The translations under genes and the position numbers were made by a program. Positions 34,033 to 43,164 of a stretch of DNA of 64,000 nucleotides are shown here, piece after piece. This DNA is from an uncultured Bacteroidota bacterium (GTDB lineage: Bacteria; Bacteroidota; Bacteroidia; Chitinophagales; Chitinophagaceae), in the NCBI GenBank assembly GCA_903904855.1, contig CAIVEH010000121.1, positions 79,338 to 143,337 of the forward strand, given 5' to 3'. Numbering within the stretch: the stretch's first letter is position 1; the number at the start of each line of letters is the position of its first letter. The notes below the pieces were generated by a model, which had not been told where the DNA came from, searched no databases, and saw nothing but the letters and a program-made list of their open reading frames with translations.

Positions 34033-35091
34033 ATGTCAGCTAACAAGATTCATGAGTTATTGGGCGATAAGGCCGGTTATTACCTGGAGCATACCAGCAA
34101 AACCATTGACAAATCTGCACTACATATTCCATCGGGTAGCCACCTGGATGATGTGTGGAGCCAGTCGAACCGTAATGTGCGTACTTTAGGTAGTATCAGC
34201 TCCATTATGAACCATGGCCGTTTGAGCGGTTCTGGTTATGTGTCCATACTGCCTGTTGATCAGGGTATTGAGCACAGCGGCGGCGCTTCTTTTGCTCCTA
34301 ATCCTATTTATTTTGATCCTGAAAATATTGTAAAGCTGGCTATTGAGGGTGGTTGCAATGCAGTTGCATCTACTTATGGCGTATTGGGTGCCGTGGCACG
34401 TAAGTATGCACACAAAATACCTTTCATAGTAAAGGTGAATCATAATGAGTTTCTTACCTACCCTAACAAGTTCGATCAGATCATGTTCGGCACCATCAAG
34501 GATGCATGGAACCTGGGTGCAACTGCTGTAGGCGCCACCATCTATTACGGCTCTGAAGAAAGCGCCCGCCAGATAGTGGAAGTGGCCAAGGCTTTTGAAT
34601 ATGCTCATGAGCTGGGTATGGCTACTGTATTGTGGTGCTACCTGCGCAATAATGGCTTCAAGAAAGATGGCGTAGACTACGCCACATCTGCCGACCTTAC
34701 CGGCCAGGCCAATCACCTGGGTGTTACCATTCAGGCTGATATCATCAAGCAGAAATTGCCTACCAACAATGGTGGTTATACTGCTATCAACTTTGGTAAG
34801 ACCAGCAAGCTGGTTTATGAAAAACTGACTACCGATCATCCTATTGATCTTTGCCGCTACCAGGTAGCCAATTGCTATATGGGCCGCGTAGGTTTGATCA
34901 ACTCTGGTGGTGAGTCGAAAGGCGCTACCGACCTTGCTGAAGCAGTAATGACAGCAGTGGTTAACAAACGTGCCGGTGGTATGGGTCTCATCAGTGGCCG
35001 TAAAGCTTTCCAGAAACCAATGAACCAGGGTGTAGAACTGCTGAATACCATTCAGGATGTGTACCTTGATCAATCAATAACTTTAGCATAA
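34033..35091 (+). CDS. Class I fructose-bisphosphate aldolase (DhnA/FbaB family)
   Basis: Schiff-base aldolase of glycolysis and gluconeogenesis. 352 residues, TIM barrel. Landmarks: [20 protein letters not shown] near residue 70, [20 protein letters not shown] with a conserved Lys nearby ([11 protein letters not shown]), [20 protein letters not shown] near 175, and [15 protein letters not shown] near the C-terminus. The FbaB family is typical of archaea and many Bacteroidota. The codons are rich in favoured C-ending forms, in keeping with high expression. Monocistronic, ended by a strong terminator. The 295-residue antisense ORF is a shadow. Confidence 0.93.
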   Translation: MSANKIHELLGDKAGYYLEHTSKTIDKSALHIPSGSHLDDVWSQSNRNVRTLGSISSIMNHGRLSGSGYVSILPVDQGIEHSGGASFAPNPIYFDPENIVKLAIEGGCNAVASTYGVLGAVARKYAHKIPFIVKVNHNEFLTYPNKFDQIMFGTIKDAWNLGATAVGATIYYGSEESARQIVEVAKAFEYAHELGMATVLWCYLRNNGFKKDGVDYATSADLTGQANHLGVTIQADIIKQKLPTNNGGYTAINFGKTSKLVYEKLTTDHPIDLCRYQVANCYMGRVGLINSGGESKGATDLAEAVMTAVVNKRAGGMGLISGRKAFQKPMNQGVELLNTIQDVYLDQSITLA

Positions 35092-35113
35092 TAAGTTTCC
35101 ATTTCATTATAAA

Positions 35114-35144
35114 GAAAATAGCCACCTTTCGGGTGGCTATTTTC
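35114..35144. terminator. Bidirectional terminator after the aldolase gene
   Basis: Perfect 13-bp stem GAAAATAGCCACC with loop TTTCG, between convergent genes. Confidence 0.88.
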
Positions 35145-35171
35145 ATAAATGCTGTCAGCCTGGTATTATAA

Positions 35172-38063
35172 TCAGTTATGATCGCGCCCTTCGCCACCAC
35201 CCCAGTTTCCACCGCCGCCACCGCGCATTCCGGGATTCCATGGCCCATGATCGCCATGTTCATGGTTATTATCATCAGAAGGGGCCTGGCCCTTAAAGTT
35301 TCTCAGTGTATACGTCAGCTGGAGCATACCATACTGCTTCAGATTATTGGTAATATCGTTCTCTACATAGTTGGCAGCAACTATGCGCGATACGCCCCTG
35401 TTCTGGTTCAGCATATCAAACACAGTAAGTCTGGCTTCCAGCGCCTTGTTTTTAAGGAATTTATAGCCAATGTAAGAGGTCCACAGGTAATAATTAATAT
35501 TTCCGGATGAACTGCTTAATGTGCTGTAGTAATAATTGGCAATATTAGAGTTGAGTACTACCCTTTTAAAAACTATCCAGTTGATTTTAAAGGATGCGGT
35601 ATGGTTGTAGTAATCGTTGTTTGCTGATTTCTGCAGTGAATTATTAACAAAGTTATAATTGCCGGTATAGGATAGAGTAAAATCAAGGTTCTGGCTCACA
35701 TTGCTGCTGATAACAACACCGGCAGTTGGAACCCAGTTGTTGGAGTACTCACTTACATTATTAATGATACCGGGTGTATGTGTATAATTAACGCCACCCG
35801 AAAGATTCAGATTGCTTTTGATTTTCGAAAATGGCAATCCGTATGTCATATACAATCTTTCGCTTGAATAGTAGTTAAGGTTAACAGGCGCGGTAAGCTG
35901 TGCGCCACGTTTCAGCAGTATACCGTTGTCTAATGTTGAGTCGGGTTTTAAAGTAGTATAAGTTGCATTGCCAATGTAATTGTTGGTATAATTTAGATTG
36001 CCAAAAATGAAAAAATTATTGGCCGACTTCTTCCGGGTAGAACCATAACGCAATGTCATGGATTGGGTGTAATCCTGTCTTAAACCGGAATTACCGGTAC
36101 TCAACTGTAATGGATTACTCACATTTATCACATTCTGCAGTTGGGTAATAGATGGCGGTGTAATACTCGACCGGTAAAACATGGTAAGGCTTTTACCATT
36201 CTTAAATTTATAAGTAATACGGGCTAAAGGCAGCACATTGGAATAGTAACGGGTTATTCCAAGGGTGGCCGGAAATTGCTGTGTTCCATCGAGCACAGCA
36301 TATTGATAGTTCGCGCCAATCATCAGGTTGAGATTGTTATTCTTACTGTTGTATCTGTAACTCAGGCCACCCTTTTGTGTTGTATAGGTACTATTGTACT
36401 GGTTGGAGAGTCCAGAATCAAAAACCCTGTCACCCAATCCATTGATTAAAGTGTCAGTGATTGTACTTGCTTTACTGTAAGTAACTGATGGGTTATAATT
36501 AAACATAAGCTGGCTTAACTTACCAAGAGGCTCTGTATAGGCTACATTGGATGAGATGGTATTGCCGTTGTTATAGGAGTTGTATACCTGGTTAAGCTGA
36601 GCAGGCGGCAGGTTGATGCCCGATGAGTCAACTTGTGTAAGTGTGTTGTAATTTCCATCCCCGGTTTTCTCATTCAGGGAGTTGCTTAGGTTTAAGGAGA
36701 TCGTTCTTCCCTTCTTCTTTAGTTTATGTCTGAAAACTATATTGTTGGAGAATGTGTAGCCTCCATTGTTCTGGATGTTGTTGTTTCTGCCAAGGATCAA
36801 TGGCTGCAGAGATTGATTAAAGCTGGTATCTATCTGGCTGGCTGCTGCATAATTCTGCTGGAGGCTTAAGTTGGGTGTTATTACCAATGAATTGGATGAA
36901 TCAATTGTATACTCAAACTTAAAGTTGAACCTGTGATTGAAATTTTTGGGCTGTGATTTATAATACTCATTGTAAAGCGATACCTGATTGCTATCCAGTT
37001 TTCCGTTCTCAGAAGGGTAGAAATAATTCCGTGATTTATTTGTGGTAGTCAGATTATCGGTATAATTAAAGAAATAGCTGGCCGATACTTTTAGTTTGGG
37101 ACCCCACTGATCCGTATAATTAATGCCGGCAGAGTGTGTTGTGGTTATTCCCGATTGCTGGCCGGTGAGGAAGTTATTTCCTGGTCCGCCACCGCCAATA
37201 CTCAACACATCCTGCGAACTGAAATTCTGGGTATTAATATTATTCGATGACTCGGTGATGGAAATCCTCTTGTCGCCATTAAAAGTATTAAACGAGCCGC
37301 CGGCATTATAATTACCATCAGTGCCATAGCCACCAATGAGCTTGCCAAACTCTCCTTTCCGTTTATCCTTTCGGGTCATAATATTCATTGTTTTCTGAGA
37401 GTTGCCATCATCAAAACCGGTAAATAATGCCTGGTCGCTGAGCTGGTCATATACCTGCACCTGGTCTACCATCTCAGCGGGCAGATTTTTTACAGAAAGC
37501 GTTGGGTCATTCCCAAAATAGGGTTTGCCATCCACATATACCTGCTTCACCTGCTCACCATGTACCTTTACACCCGAGTTATCGGAAGTTATGCCCGGCA
37601 TTTTGGTAATCAGATCTTCGGTTGATGCATCCGGATTTACTTTAAAAGCATCGGCATGAAAAGAAGTGGTATCACCCTTTTGTTCAGCCCGCACCTGTTT
37701 GCCAGCTATAGTTACTCCGGTTAGCTCATTGTTAAGTGTTTTCATTGCTATAACCCCGGCATTAAAGTTTTTATCAATGATACTTATCACCCTGTTCTGC
37801 GGTTTATACCCCAGGTATTCCAAGTGCATAATATACTCACCAGGGTTAACGCCATCAATAGAAAATTTACCATCGGCATCTGTAACAGTACCCAGGCCGG
37901 TATTAATAGTAGTATCTGAGCCATCTCTCAATACAATGGTGACGCCCACCATAGCTGAAGTGTCTTTAAAATCGGCAATCCGTCCGCTGACTTTATATGT
38001 TTGGGCTAAAGAATTTAAGGATAGAATTACCAGGCACAATAAAAAGGTGAATCTCGAAAGCAT
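35172..38063 (-). CDS. TonB-receptor-like outer-membrane beta-barrel protein
   Basis: 963 residues. Signal peptide MLSRFTFLLCLVILSLNSLAQ. A carboxypeptidase-regulatory domain (about 22-105, GRIADFKDTSAMVGVTIVLRDG) precedes a plug-like segment (about 120-225, LITKMPGITSDNSGVKVHGE, VKNLPAEMVDQVQVYDQLSD) and a large barrel of the OMP_b-brl_3 type. No TonB box is obvious. After the last barrel strand (MLQLTYTLRNFKG) comes an unusual 38-residue tail rich in Gly, His, Asp and Trp (NNHEHGDHGPWNPG, then GGGGGNWGGGEGRDHN). The tail might bind metal or protein. The cargo is unknown; no SusD partner is nearby, which separates it from glycan-uptake pairs. Confidence 0.85.
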   Translation of the reverse strand: MLSRFTFLLCLVILSLNSLAQTYKVSGRIADFKDTSAMVGVTIVLRDGSDTTINTGLGTVTDADGKFSIDGVNPGEYIMHLEYLGYKPQNRVISIIDKNFNAGVIAMKTLNNELTGVTIAGKQVRAEQKGDTTSFHADAFKVNPDASTEDLITKMPGITSDNSGVKVHGEQVKQVYVDGKPYFGNDPTLSVKNLPAEMVDQVQVYDQLSDQALFTGFDDGNSQKTMNIMTRKDKRKGEFGKLIGGYGTDGNYNAGGSFNTFNGDKRISITESSNNINTQNFSSQDVLSIGGGGPGNNFLTGQQSGITTTHSAGINYTDQWGPKLKVSASYFFNYTDNLTTTNKSRNYFYPSENGKLDSNQVSLYNEYYKSQPKNFNHRFNFKFEYTIDSSNSLVITPNLSLQQNYAAASQIDTSFNQSLQPLILGRNNNIQNNGGYTFSNNIVFRHKLKKKGRTISLNLSNSLNEKTGDGNYNTLTQVDSSGINLPPAQLNQVYNSYNNGNTISSNVAYTEPLGKLSQLMFNYNPSVTYSKASTITDTLINGLGDRVFDSGLSNQYNSTYTTQKGGLSYRYNSKNNNLNLMIGANYQYAVLDGTQQFPATLGITRYYSNVLPLARITYKFKNGKSLTMFYRSSITPPSITQLQNVINVSNPLQLSTGNSGLRQDYTQSMTLRYGSTRKKSANNFFIFGNLNYTNNYIGNATYTTLKPDSTLDNGILLKRGAQLTAPVNLNYYSSERLYMTYGLPFSKIKSNLNLSGGVNYTHTPGIINNVSEYSNNWVPTAGVVISSNVSQNLDFTLSYTGNYNFVNNSLQKSANNDYYNHTASFKINWIVFKRVVLNSNIANYYYSTLSSSSGNINYYLWTSYIGYKFLKNKALEARLTVFDMLNQNRGVSRIVAANYVENDITNNLKQYGMLQLTYTLRNFKGQAPSDDNNHEHGDHGPWNPGMRGGGGGNWGGGEGRDHN

Positions 38064-38163
38064 TTAGGCGTGTTTGTAGACTGATTTAGACGGAAATATA
38101 GCAATAAAGTTTAAATGCCGCCTTATAAATTGATAATACAGATATACTGCACCAGTAAAGAAA

Positions 38164-38850
38164 CTACACTTTGTTTTTCAGGTTTGCGAAACCTGTTATG
38201 TTCATCAGTATCAGCAGCATACCATAAAATGTATCCTCGAATGGGATTGTAAACATGCGAATACCGAGGTTGTATTGGTTATTATACATCACTACAGGCT
38301 CTTTAATAAAGCTGCCGGTAAGCAGGCCGTTGGATATAAAAAACGGAAGAAGAATAAGCAGGAATGAAATATAAAACGAGGGCAGAATAGTGACTTTACG
38401 CACAAGGAGTATACCCAGAGCTAAAGCCAGTAATAAAAATGTAACTGAAGTATATAACTGCTGTAAATGAAAAAATGCAATAACCGTGAGAAAGAAAATA
38501 AGGAAATAGGTGATCGCATTGGCAACCAGCCGGTACCTGCTGAAATCATAAAAAGAATCGAGGCAGAACCAGGTAAATACAGATGCATAAGGGATGCAAA
38601 TAAAAAACAGGTACTCCTCAAGTGGTAATGAAAAGAAGTAAATGCCACAAACATAATGAGGGTTAAAGCTCCACACTCCAGCTCTGGTAAACAAGATATC
38701 CCAAACCAGGAAAGGGATGGCAGTAACCAGGCAGGGCAGCCAGAAAAAACGCCACTGTTTGTAAAAGTTTATTTTGGGGTGAAAAGAAAACAGGAATGGA
38801 AACAGGATGCAGCAAAAATCTACCATCAGGTATGTGTAGTGTTCAGGCAT
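38164..38850 (-). CDS. crtY: Lycopene cyclase, CrtYcd/two-domain membrane type
   Basis: Makes beta-carotene by cyclising lycopene ends, in the membrane. ATG 38850 gives 228 residues; it overlaps the crtZ stop by 8 bases, so I prefer it over the longer open frame. Six to seven TM helices. The family's repeated motif is present twice: FFSLPLEEYLFFICIPYA near residue 78 and FTIPFEDTFYGMLLILMN near 203 (PxE-E/D-xxF/Y). The two-domain heterodimer type found in actinobacteria is here a single fused chain, as usual in Bacteroidota. Last gene of the carotenoid operon. No ketolase follows. Confidence 0.88.
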   Translation of the reverse strand: MPEHYTYLMVDFCCILFPFLFSFHPKINFYKQWRFFWLPCLVTAIPFLVWDILFTRAGVWSFNPHYVCGIYFFSLPLEEYLFFICIPYASVFTWFCLDSFYDFSRYRLVANAITYFLIFFLTVIAFFHLQQLYTSVTFLLLALALGILLVRKVTILPSFYISFLLILLPFFISNGLLTGSFIKEPVVMYNNQYNLGIRMFTIPFEDTFYGMLLILMNITGFANLKNKV

Positions 38851-39316
38851 TGGCTTTCCTGCTTTTAATGGCCTCTGTAAAGTATTTAACCGGCACCCAA
38901 AGCATTCCGAAGCATTCTCCGTCTTCCTTATCCAGATGCTTGTGATGCATTTTGTGCGCACGCCTGATGCCGCGCAGGTAAATATTATCTGAATTCCTCA
39001 GGATCTTAAAACGCTGGTGTATGAAAATGTCATGAACAAAGAAGTAGGCTATACCATACAGCGTTATACCCAAACCAATAAACAAAAGGAAGGTAAGAGA
39101 AGTGTACATGCCAGTGGCAAGACAAATAATGCCCGGTATGGCAAATATCAGGAAGAAGTAATCATTCTTTTCGAAGAAAGAAGATGGGTTTTTCTTATGA
39201 TGGTCTTCATGGAGCTGCCATAGCAGGCCATGCATAATATACTTATGGGTAAGCCATGCCACTGCCTCCATAGCCAGAAAAGAACCTATAACAATTAATA
39301 AATCAGCCTGCCACAT
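38843..39316 (-). CDS. crtZ: Beta-carotene 3-hydroxylase
   Basis: Di-iron membrane hydroxylase turning beta-carotene into zeaxanthin. 157 residues. All histidine boxes are visible: HKYIMH, HEDHH, HDIFIHQRF and HKMHHKH, the pattern of the fatty-acid-hydroxylase superfamily and of CrtZ. TM helices near residues 5-20, 55-75 and 80-95. Stop overlaps the SRPBCC gene region on one side (its start is 14 bases inside that gene) and the crtY start by 8 bases on the other, so translation is coupled. Confidence 0.92.
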   Translation of the reverse strand: MWQADLLIVIGSFLAMEAVAWLTHKYIMHGLLWQLHEDHHKKNPSSFFEKNDYFFLIFAIPGIICLATGMYTSLTFLLFIGLGITLYGIAYFFVHDIFIHQRFKILRNSDNIYLRGIRRAHKMHHKHLDKEDGECFGMLWVPVKYFTEAIKSRKANA

Positions 39317-39791
39317 ACCCGTTCGTTTTTGAAACTTTAAAATAATTATTCAGTGTTATCGCCCTGAAATTGAAAATACCTTCCAGCTTGTTCTTTACAA
39401 TCAGTTTATGTGCCAGTGTGCCAAGCCATCCCAAAGGTAAACCGTACAAAACATTATCAGTCATTCTAACCCCTCCTGTCACCTCTTGGAATGTGTGTGT
39501 GTGTTCCCAAAGAGCATAAGGCCCTTTAAGCTGTTTGTCTGTAAATTTGTTAGGGGCATCTACAGATGTTATTTCAGTTCTCCAATGCATTGGAATATTG
39601 AATAACGGGCTAACTGTATAGTCAATCTTCATGCCATTATAAATTGGCGTATCATCCAGTTTTGTGCGAACTACAAAACCCATATCCTTAGGCGTGATTT
39701 TCTCCAGGTTTTGGGCCTGTGAGAAAAAATCCCATGCCTGCTGTATACTGATAGGTAAGAACTGTTCCCTGTGCAATGTGTAAACTTTCAT
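39303..39791 (-). CDS. SRPBCC-fold protein in the carotenoid operon
   Basis: 162 residues from ATG 39791, which has a clear GAGGAG ribosome site four bases upstream; the frame is open to 39830 but that would overlap idi. START-like helix-grip fold: FLPISIQQAWDFFSQAQNLEKI at the N-terminus, then WRTEITSVDAPNKFTDKQL and LWEHTHTFQEVTGGVRMTD. These folds bind hydrophobic ligands, so a role in holding or delivering a carotenoid is an attractive but untested idea. Its position between idi and crtZ inside a tight operon argues it works with the pigment. Other names used: polyketide cyclase-like, cell-division-inhibitor-like. Confidence 0.8.
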   Translation of the reverse strand: MKVYTLHREQFLPISIQQAWDFFSQAQNLEKITPKDMGFVVRTKLDDTPIYNGMKIDYTVSPLFNIPMHWRTEITSVDAPNKFTDKQLKGPYALWEHTHTFQEVTGGVRMTDNVLYGLPLGWLGTLAHKLIVKNKLEGIFNFRAITLNNYFKVSKTNGYVAG

Positions 39792-39798
39792 AAGCTCC

Positions 39799-40317
39799 TC
39801 AATTTCTGAATATTTTATCCCAATGCTCATTAATACATATTTTGAACCACTCAGTATAATCTTCCGGAAGTACTGCTATATCATATTTTAGGCCTTCCTT
39901 TGTAACATACTTGTAGTCTGAGACTTCTGATAAATTGACTGTAGGTATTACATCTGTAACACCAATGAGTACATGATCATATTCATATTCTGTTAGACCA
40001 TGCTCCATTGCTGCCTTATAAACAAAACTGAATTTTTCAGTCAGTTCACATTTCATGCCCATCTCCTCCATTAGCCTCCTGTTGGCAGCATCAATTACTG
40101 ATTCGCCGTGTCTTGGATGGCTGCAACATGAGTTGGTCCATAATCCACCTGAATGGTATTTACCAAGTGCTCTTTGCTGCAACAACATTTCACCCCGGCT
40201 GTTGAATATAAAGACAGAGAATGCCCTGTGCAACATACCCTTTTCATGTGCCTCCAGTTTGGGCATTATCCCGGTCTCCCTGTCGTGCTCATCTACCAGT
40301 ATTACTGATTCATTCAT
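39799..40317 (-). CDS. idi: Isopentenyl-diphosphate delta-isomerase, type 1
   Basis: Nudix-fold enzyme interconverting IPP and DMAPP, the C5 units for carotenoids. 172 residues. Conserved Cys and metal His in GGLWTNSCCSHPRHGE (about residues 55-70), Nudix-like ANRRLMEEMGMKCEL near 80, and YDHVLIGV near 120 with the second catalytic Glu nearby. Coupled by an ATGA overlap to the upstream unknown gene and 7 bases from the SRPBCC start. Confidence 0.93.
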   Translation of the reverse strand: MNESVILVDEHDRETGIMPKLEAHEKGMLHRAFSVFIFNSRGEMLLQQRALGKYHSGGLWTNSCCSHPRHGESVIDAANRRLMEEMGMKCELTEKFSFVYKAAMEHGLTEYEYDHVLIGVTDVIPTVNLSEVSDYKYVTKEGLKYDIAVLPEDYTEWFKICINEHWDKIFRN

Positions 40318-40814
40318 AACAAAAGTGTTTTTTCAGCTTCGTTGCACAATCCTGATTGCAACAAATAGCTTTTTATGCGTTGTTTTAGGTCATTATCGGC
40401 AATGTTGTGCCATTCTTTAATCAACAGTTTTTTATCAGTTTCTTCAGCTGAATGATAGTTGAGAAAAACAGGAATATTTGTTTGTATACAAAAGCGTAAA
40501 AAACGTATTTCTGCATTTCCCGGGTCTTTCTTAACTGCCACTTCCAGCAAATCCTTACCTCTGCTGAAGTAAGACCATTTTGTAAAAGGGTTTACAGCAT
40601 ACCTGGACATCATCATCTGTGACATGCCTTTGTAAGAAATCATAACAGGCTCCGATTCTGAATTTATGTTTTCCATTGCCTGATAGAATTTAATCGCAGC
40701 CGCCTTATTAACGTTGGCCAGGTAATACAATTCTCTTAATTCAAAGATACCTGTTATTTTCCCTGAAGCAGTAAAACTATATAATGGAATAATCATTAAA
40801 AGCAAAAACCTCAT
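40314..40814 (-). CDS. Unknown protein within the carotenoid operon
   Basis: 166 residues with a signal-like N-terminus (MRFLLLMIIPLYSFTASG). The rest is helical (FELRELYYLANVNKAAAIKF, then FSRGKDLLEVAVKKDPGNAEIRFLRFCIQTNIP) and resembles a TPR-like solenoid of two or three helix pairs, with a Lys/Glu-rich end. It has ATGA overlaps on both sides (crtB stop, idi start), so it is fully embedded in the operon. I do not recognise the family. A periplasmic or membrane-attached helper of pigment synthesis is possible. Confidence 0.6.
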   Translation of the reverse strand: MRFLLLMIIPLYSFTASGKITGIFELRELYYLANVNKAAAIKFYQAMENINSESEPVMISYKGMSQMMMSRYAVNPFTKWSYFSRGKDLLEVAVKKDPGNAEIRFLRFCIQTNIPVFLNYHSAEETDKKLLIKEWHNIADNDLKQRIKSYLLQSGLCNEAEKTLLL

Positions 40815-41647
40815 AACATATTGAATTGGTGCCTTAAAACCGACTGAAACATCAGGCTGATTTTACTGTAGTCTGGAATTCTTATTCGTACCTGCATCAC
40901 ATTTTCAGCGGGGGTGTTTTTTATTTTTATGAACAACTTTCTGTAATAGAAATAGGCAAGATAAACACCCCTGCGGGCATTGGGAGGCAGCTTTTTAATA
41001 CCCGCCAGTGCCTGAACAAAGTCATTTTCTATATCGGCCTGAATCTGTTCTTTTTCGTAAGCCGAAAAGCGTTCAAAATTCACACCCGGGAAATAGGTCC
41101 TTCCCAATACTTTGTAATCTGCATTGATATCCCTGAGAAAATTTACTTTCTGAAAAGCTGAGCCCAGCTTCATAGCCGCAGGTTTCAAATCCTCATAAAG
41201 TTCATTATTATTTTCAGTGAAAACTCTAAGACACATGAGGCCCACTACTTCGGCCGATCCCAGGATATACTGGTCGTAACTAGCCTTTGAATGAACCGTT
41301 TCTTTCAGGTCCGACTCCATACTTTCAAAAAAGCGTTCAATAAGGTCATAAGTTATACCATAATTGTTTACAACAAACTGAAAACTATTGAGTATAGGAT
41401 TGATGCTTATTTTACGCTCTATTGCTATCCAGGTTTCATTCCGGAATTCTTCCAGTAAATCTTTCTTATTATAATCATGAAATGAATCCACAATTTCATC
41501 GGCGAAGCGCACAAACCCATATATTGCATAGATAGGATTATGCAGTTTGCGTCCCAGAAACCGGATGCCGAGCGAAAAGCTGGTACTGTAGGCTTTTGTA
41601 GTAAGTTTGCTGCAAGCGTAAGAAACGTCATCGAATAGTTTTTTCAT
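40811..41647 (-). CDS. crtB: Phytoene synthase
   Basis: Head-to-head condensation of two GGPP to phytoene. 278 residues. First Asp-rich motif FVRFADEIVDSFHDY (about residues 45-58), second VNFLRDINADYKVLGRTYFP (about 190-208), both as in trans-isoprenyl synthases of the squalene/phytoene family; YCYVAGTVG is represented by YILGSAEVVGLMCL near 150. Start ATG overlaps the crtI stop (ATGA). Confidence 0.93.
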   Translation of the reverse strand: MKKLFDDVSYACSKLTTKAYSTSFSLGIRFLGRKLHNPIYAIYGFVRFADEIVDSFHDYNKKDLLEEFRNETWIAIERKISINPILNSFQFVVNNYGITYDLIERFFESMESDLKETVHSKASYDQYILGSAEVVGLMCLRVFTENNNELYEDLKPAAMKLGSAFQKVNFLRDINADYKVLGRTYFPGVNFERFSAYEKEQIQADIENDFVQALAGIKKLPPNARRGVYLAYFYYRKLFIKIKNTPAENVMQVRIRIPDYSKISLMFQSVLRHQFNML

Positions 41648-43122
41648 TGTTTAGCGTTTAAATAATTCAGCAATTGGCCCGCAGCCACCTGGCCTGAAAT
41701 GAGCGCGGGTGGCACCCCCGGACCTGGCACAGTCAATTGGCCTGCGTAAAAAAGGTTTTTAATTTTTTTATTCCTTAAAGTTGGTTTCAGGACTGCTGTT
41801 TGTCTGAGTGTGTTAGCCAGGCCGTAAGCATTGCCCTTGTAAGCATGGTAGTCTTTTACAAAATCATTAATGCAATAGCTCTTTTTATAGACCACATGAT
41901 TTTTGATTTCTTCTCCGCAAAAGAGCTCCAGGCGCTTCATCTGTATTTCATAGTACTTATCCCTGAGTATGTCATTATCTTCCAGGCCCGGCGCTACCGG
42001 AACAAGAAGAAACAGATTTTCCATACCCACAGGCGCTACATCTTTGTCAGTTTTCGACGGGCAGCATGCGTAGAACAGAGGGTTATCAGGCCACTGTGGG
42101 TTCTCATAAATATCCTTTGCATGCTTGTCGAAAGGTGCATCGAAAAACAGGTTGTGATGAATGAGCTTCTTTAGTTTTTTATTTACACCGATGTAAAAGA
42201 TGAGGCACGAAGGGGCTAATGTTCTCTTATCCCAATAGGCTTCATCATAGTTACGGTATTGCTCCTCTAATAAATGCTGCTCTGTATGGTGATAGTCGCC
42301 GGTAGCAATCACTCCATCAGTTCTGTAGTCACCTTTACTTGAAGATATACTGATAGTTTTTTTTGCGCCGATATTTATTTTATTGATTTCGCAACCAGTT
42401 ATGAACCTGACTCCGTAAGATGCTGCCAGGTCTTCCATAGCCTTGGGTATTTCTGTCATGCCACCCATTGGGTACCATGTACCAAGTGATAAGGCGGCAT
42501 AATTCATAAGGCTGTAAAGAGCTGGAATCTGCTGTGCCATTGCCCCGAGAAACAATACCGGAAACTCCATAAGCATTACCAGCCGCTCATCCTTGAAAAA
42601 CTTACGGACATAGTCGCTTACAGATTGAAACATATGCAGCTTCACAGCGCCGGTTATCACTTCTTTTTTTGCAAACTCGAGCCACGAAAAAGAAGGTTTA
42701 TACACGAGGTGCTGCATTCCCACCTTATACTTGAAAGCACCTTCGGCAAGGAACTGCTTCAGTTTATCGGCGCTCCCTTTTTCAATATTTTCAAAGACTT
42801 CATAAATATCATCAAGGCGGGCAGGTATCTGTAAAACATCATCCTTGCCATAGATAACCTGGAATCCCGGGTCGAGTTGTACGAGTTTATAATAATCGCC
42901 TGGTTTCTGACCAAATTGTTTGAAGAAGTTTTCGAAGATATCCGGCATCCAGTACCAGCTTGGCCCCATATCGAACATAAATCCCTGCTCACTGAAAATG
43001 CGTGCCCGTCCGCCTAATGATTCATTTTTTTCGAACAGAGTAACCTCATTCCCCTGCTTTGCCATAAAGCATGCGGCCGATAACCCTGAAAAACCACCCC
43101 CTATTACTGATACTCTGTTCAA
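41644..43122 (-). CDS. crtI: Phytoene desaturase
   Basis: FAD enzyme that desaturates phytoene to lycopene. 492 residues. FAD dinucleotide motif VSVIGGGFSGLSAACFMAKQ at the N-terminus, LGGRARIF near 40, and the C-terminal signature FYAGQLTVPGPGVPPALISG near 455-475. Starts with TTG, directly preceded by the sequence AATAAACAAA (minus strand), which also precedes the carH ATG. 42 bases separate it from carH, so transcription may read through from carH or restart here. Confidence 0.94.
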   Translation of the reverse strand: MNRVSVIGGGFSGLSAACFMAKQGNEVTLFEKNESLGGRARIFSEQGFMFDMGPSWYWMPDIFENFFKQFGQKPGDYYKLVQLDPGFQVIYGKDDVLQIPARLDDIYEVFENIEKGSADKLKQFLAEGAFKYKVGMQHLVYKPSFSWLEFAKKEVITGAVKLHMFQSVSDYVRKFFKDERLVMLMEFPVLFLGAMAQQIPALYSLMNYAALSLGTWYPMGGMTEIPKAMEDLAASYGVRFITGCEINKINIGAKKTISISSSKGDYRTDGVIATGDYHHTEQHLLEEQYRNYDEAYWDKRTLAPSCLIFYIGVNKKLKKLIHHNLFFDAPFDKHAKDIYENPQWPDNPLFYACCPSKTDKDVAPVGMENLFLLVPVAPGLEDNDILRDKYYEIQMKRLELFCGEEIKNHVVYKKSYCINDFVKDYHAYKGNAYGLANTLRQTAVLKPTLRNKKIKNLFYAGQLTVPGPGVPPALISGQVAAGQLLNYLNAKQ

Positions 43123-43132
43123 TTTGTTTATT
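43123..43132 (-). promoter_or_regulatory. Probable CarH half-site before crtI
   Basis: TTTGTTTATT on the plus strand, touching the crtI start codon, is 9/10 identical to TTTGTTTAAT in the same position before carH (44050-44059). Confidence 0.4.
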
Positions 43133-43164
43133 CTCTTTAAATTGTATGCTATCCGGTTAAAAAT

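Noticed and set aside
34186..35073. 295-codon minus-strand ORF
   Set aside because: Antisense shadow of the class I aldolase gene.
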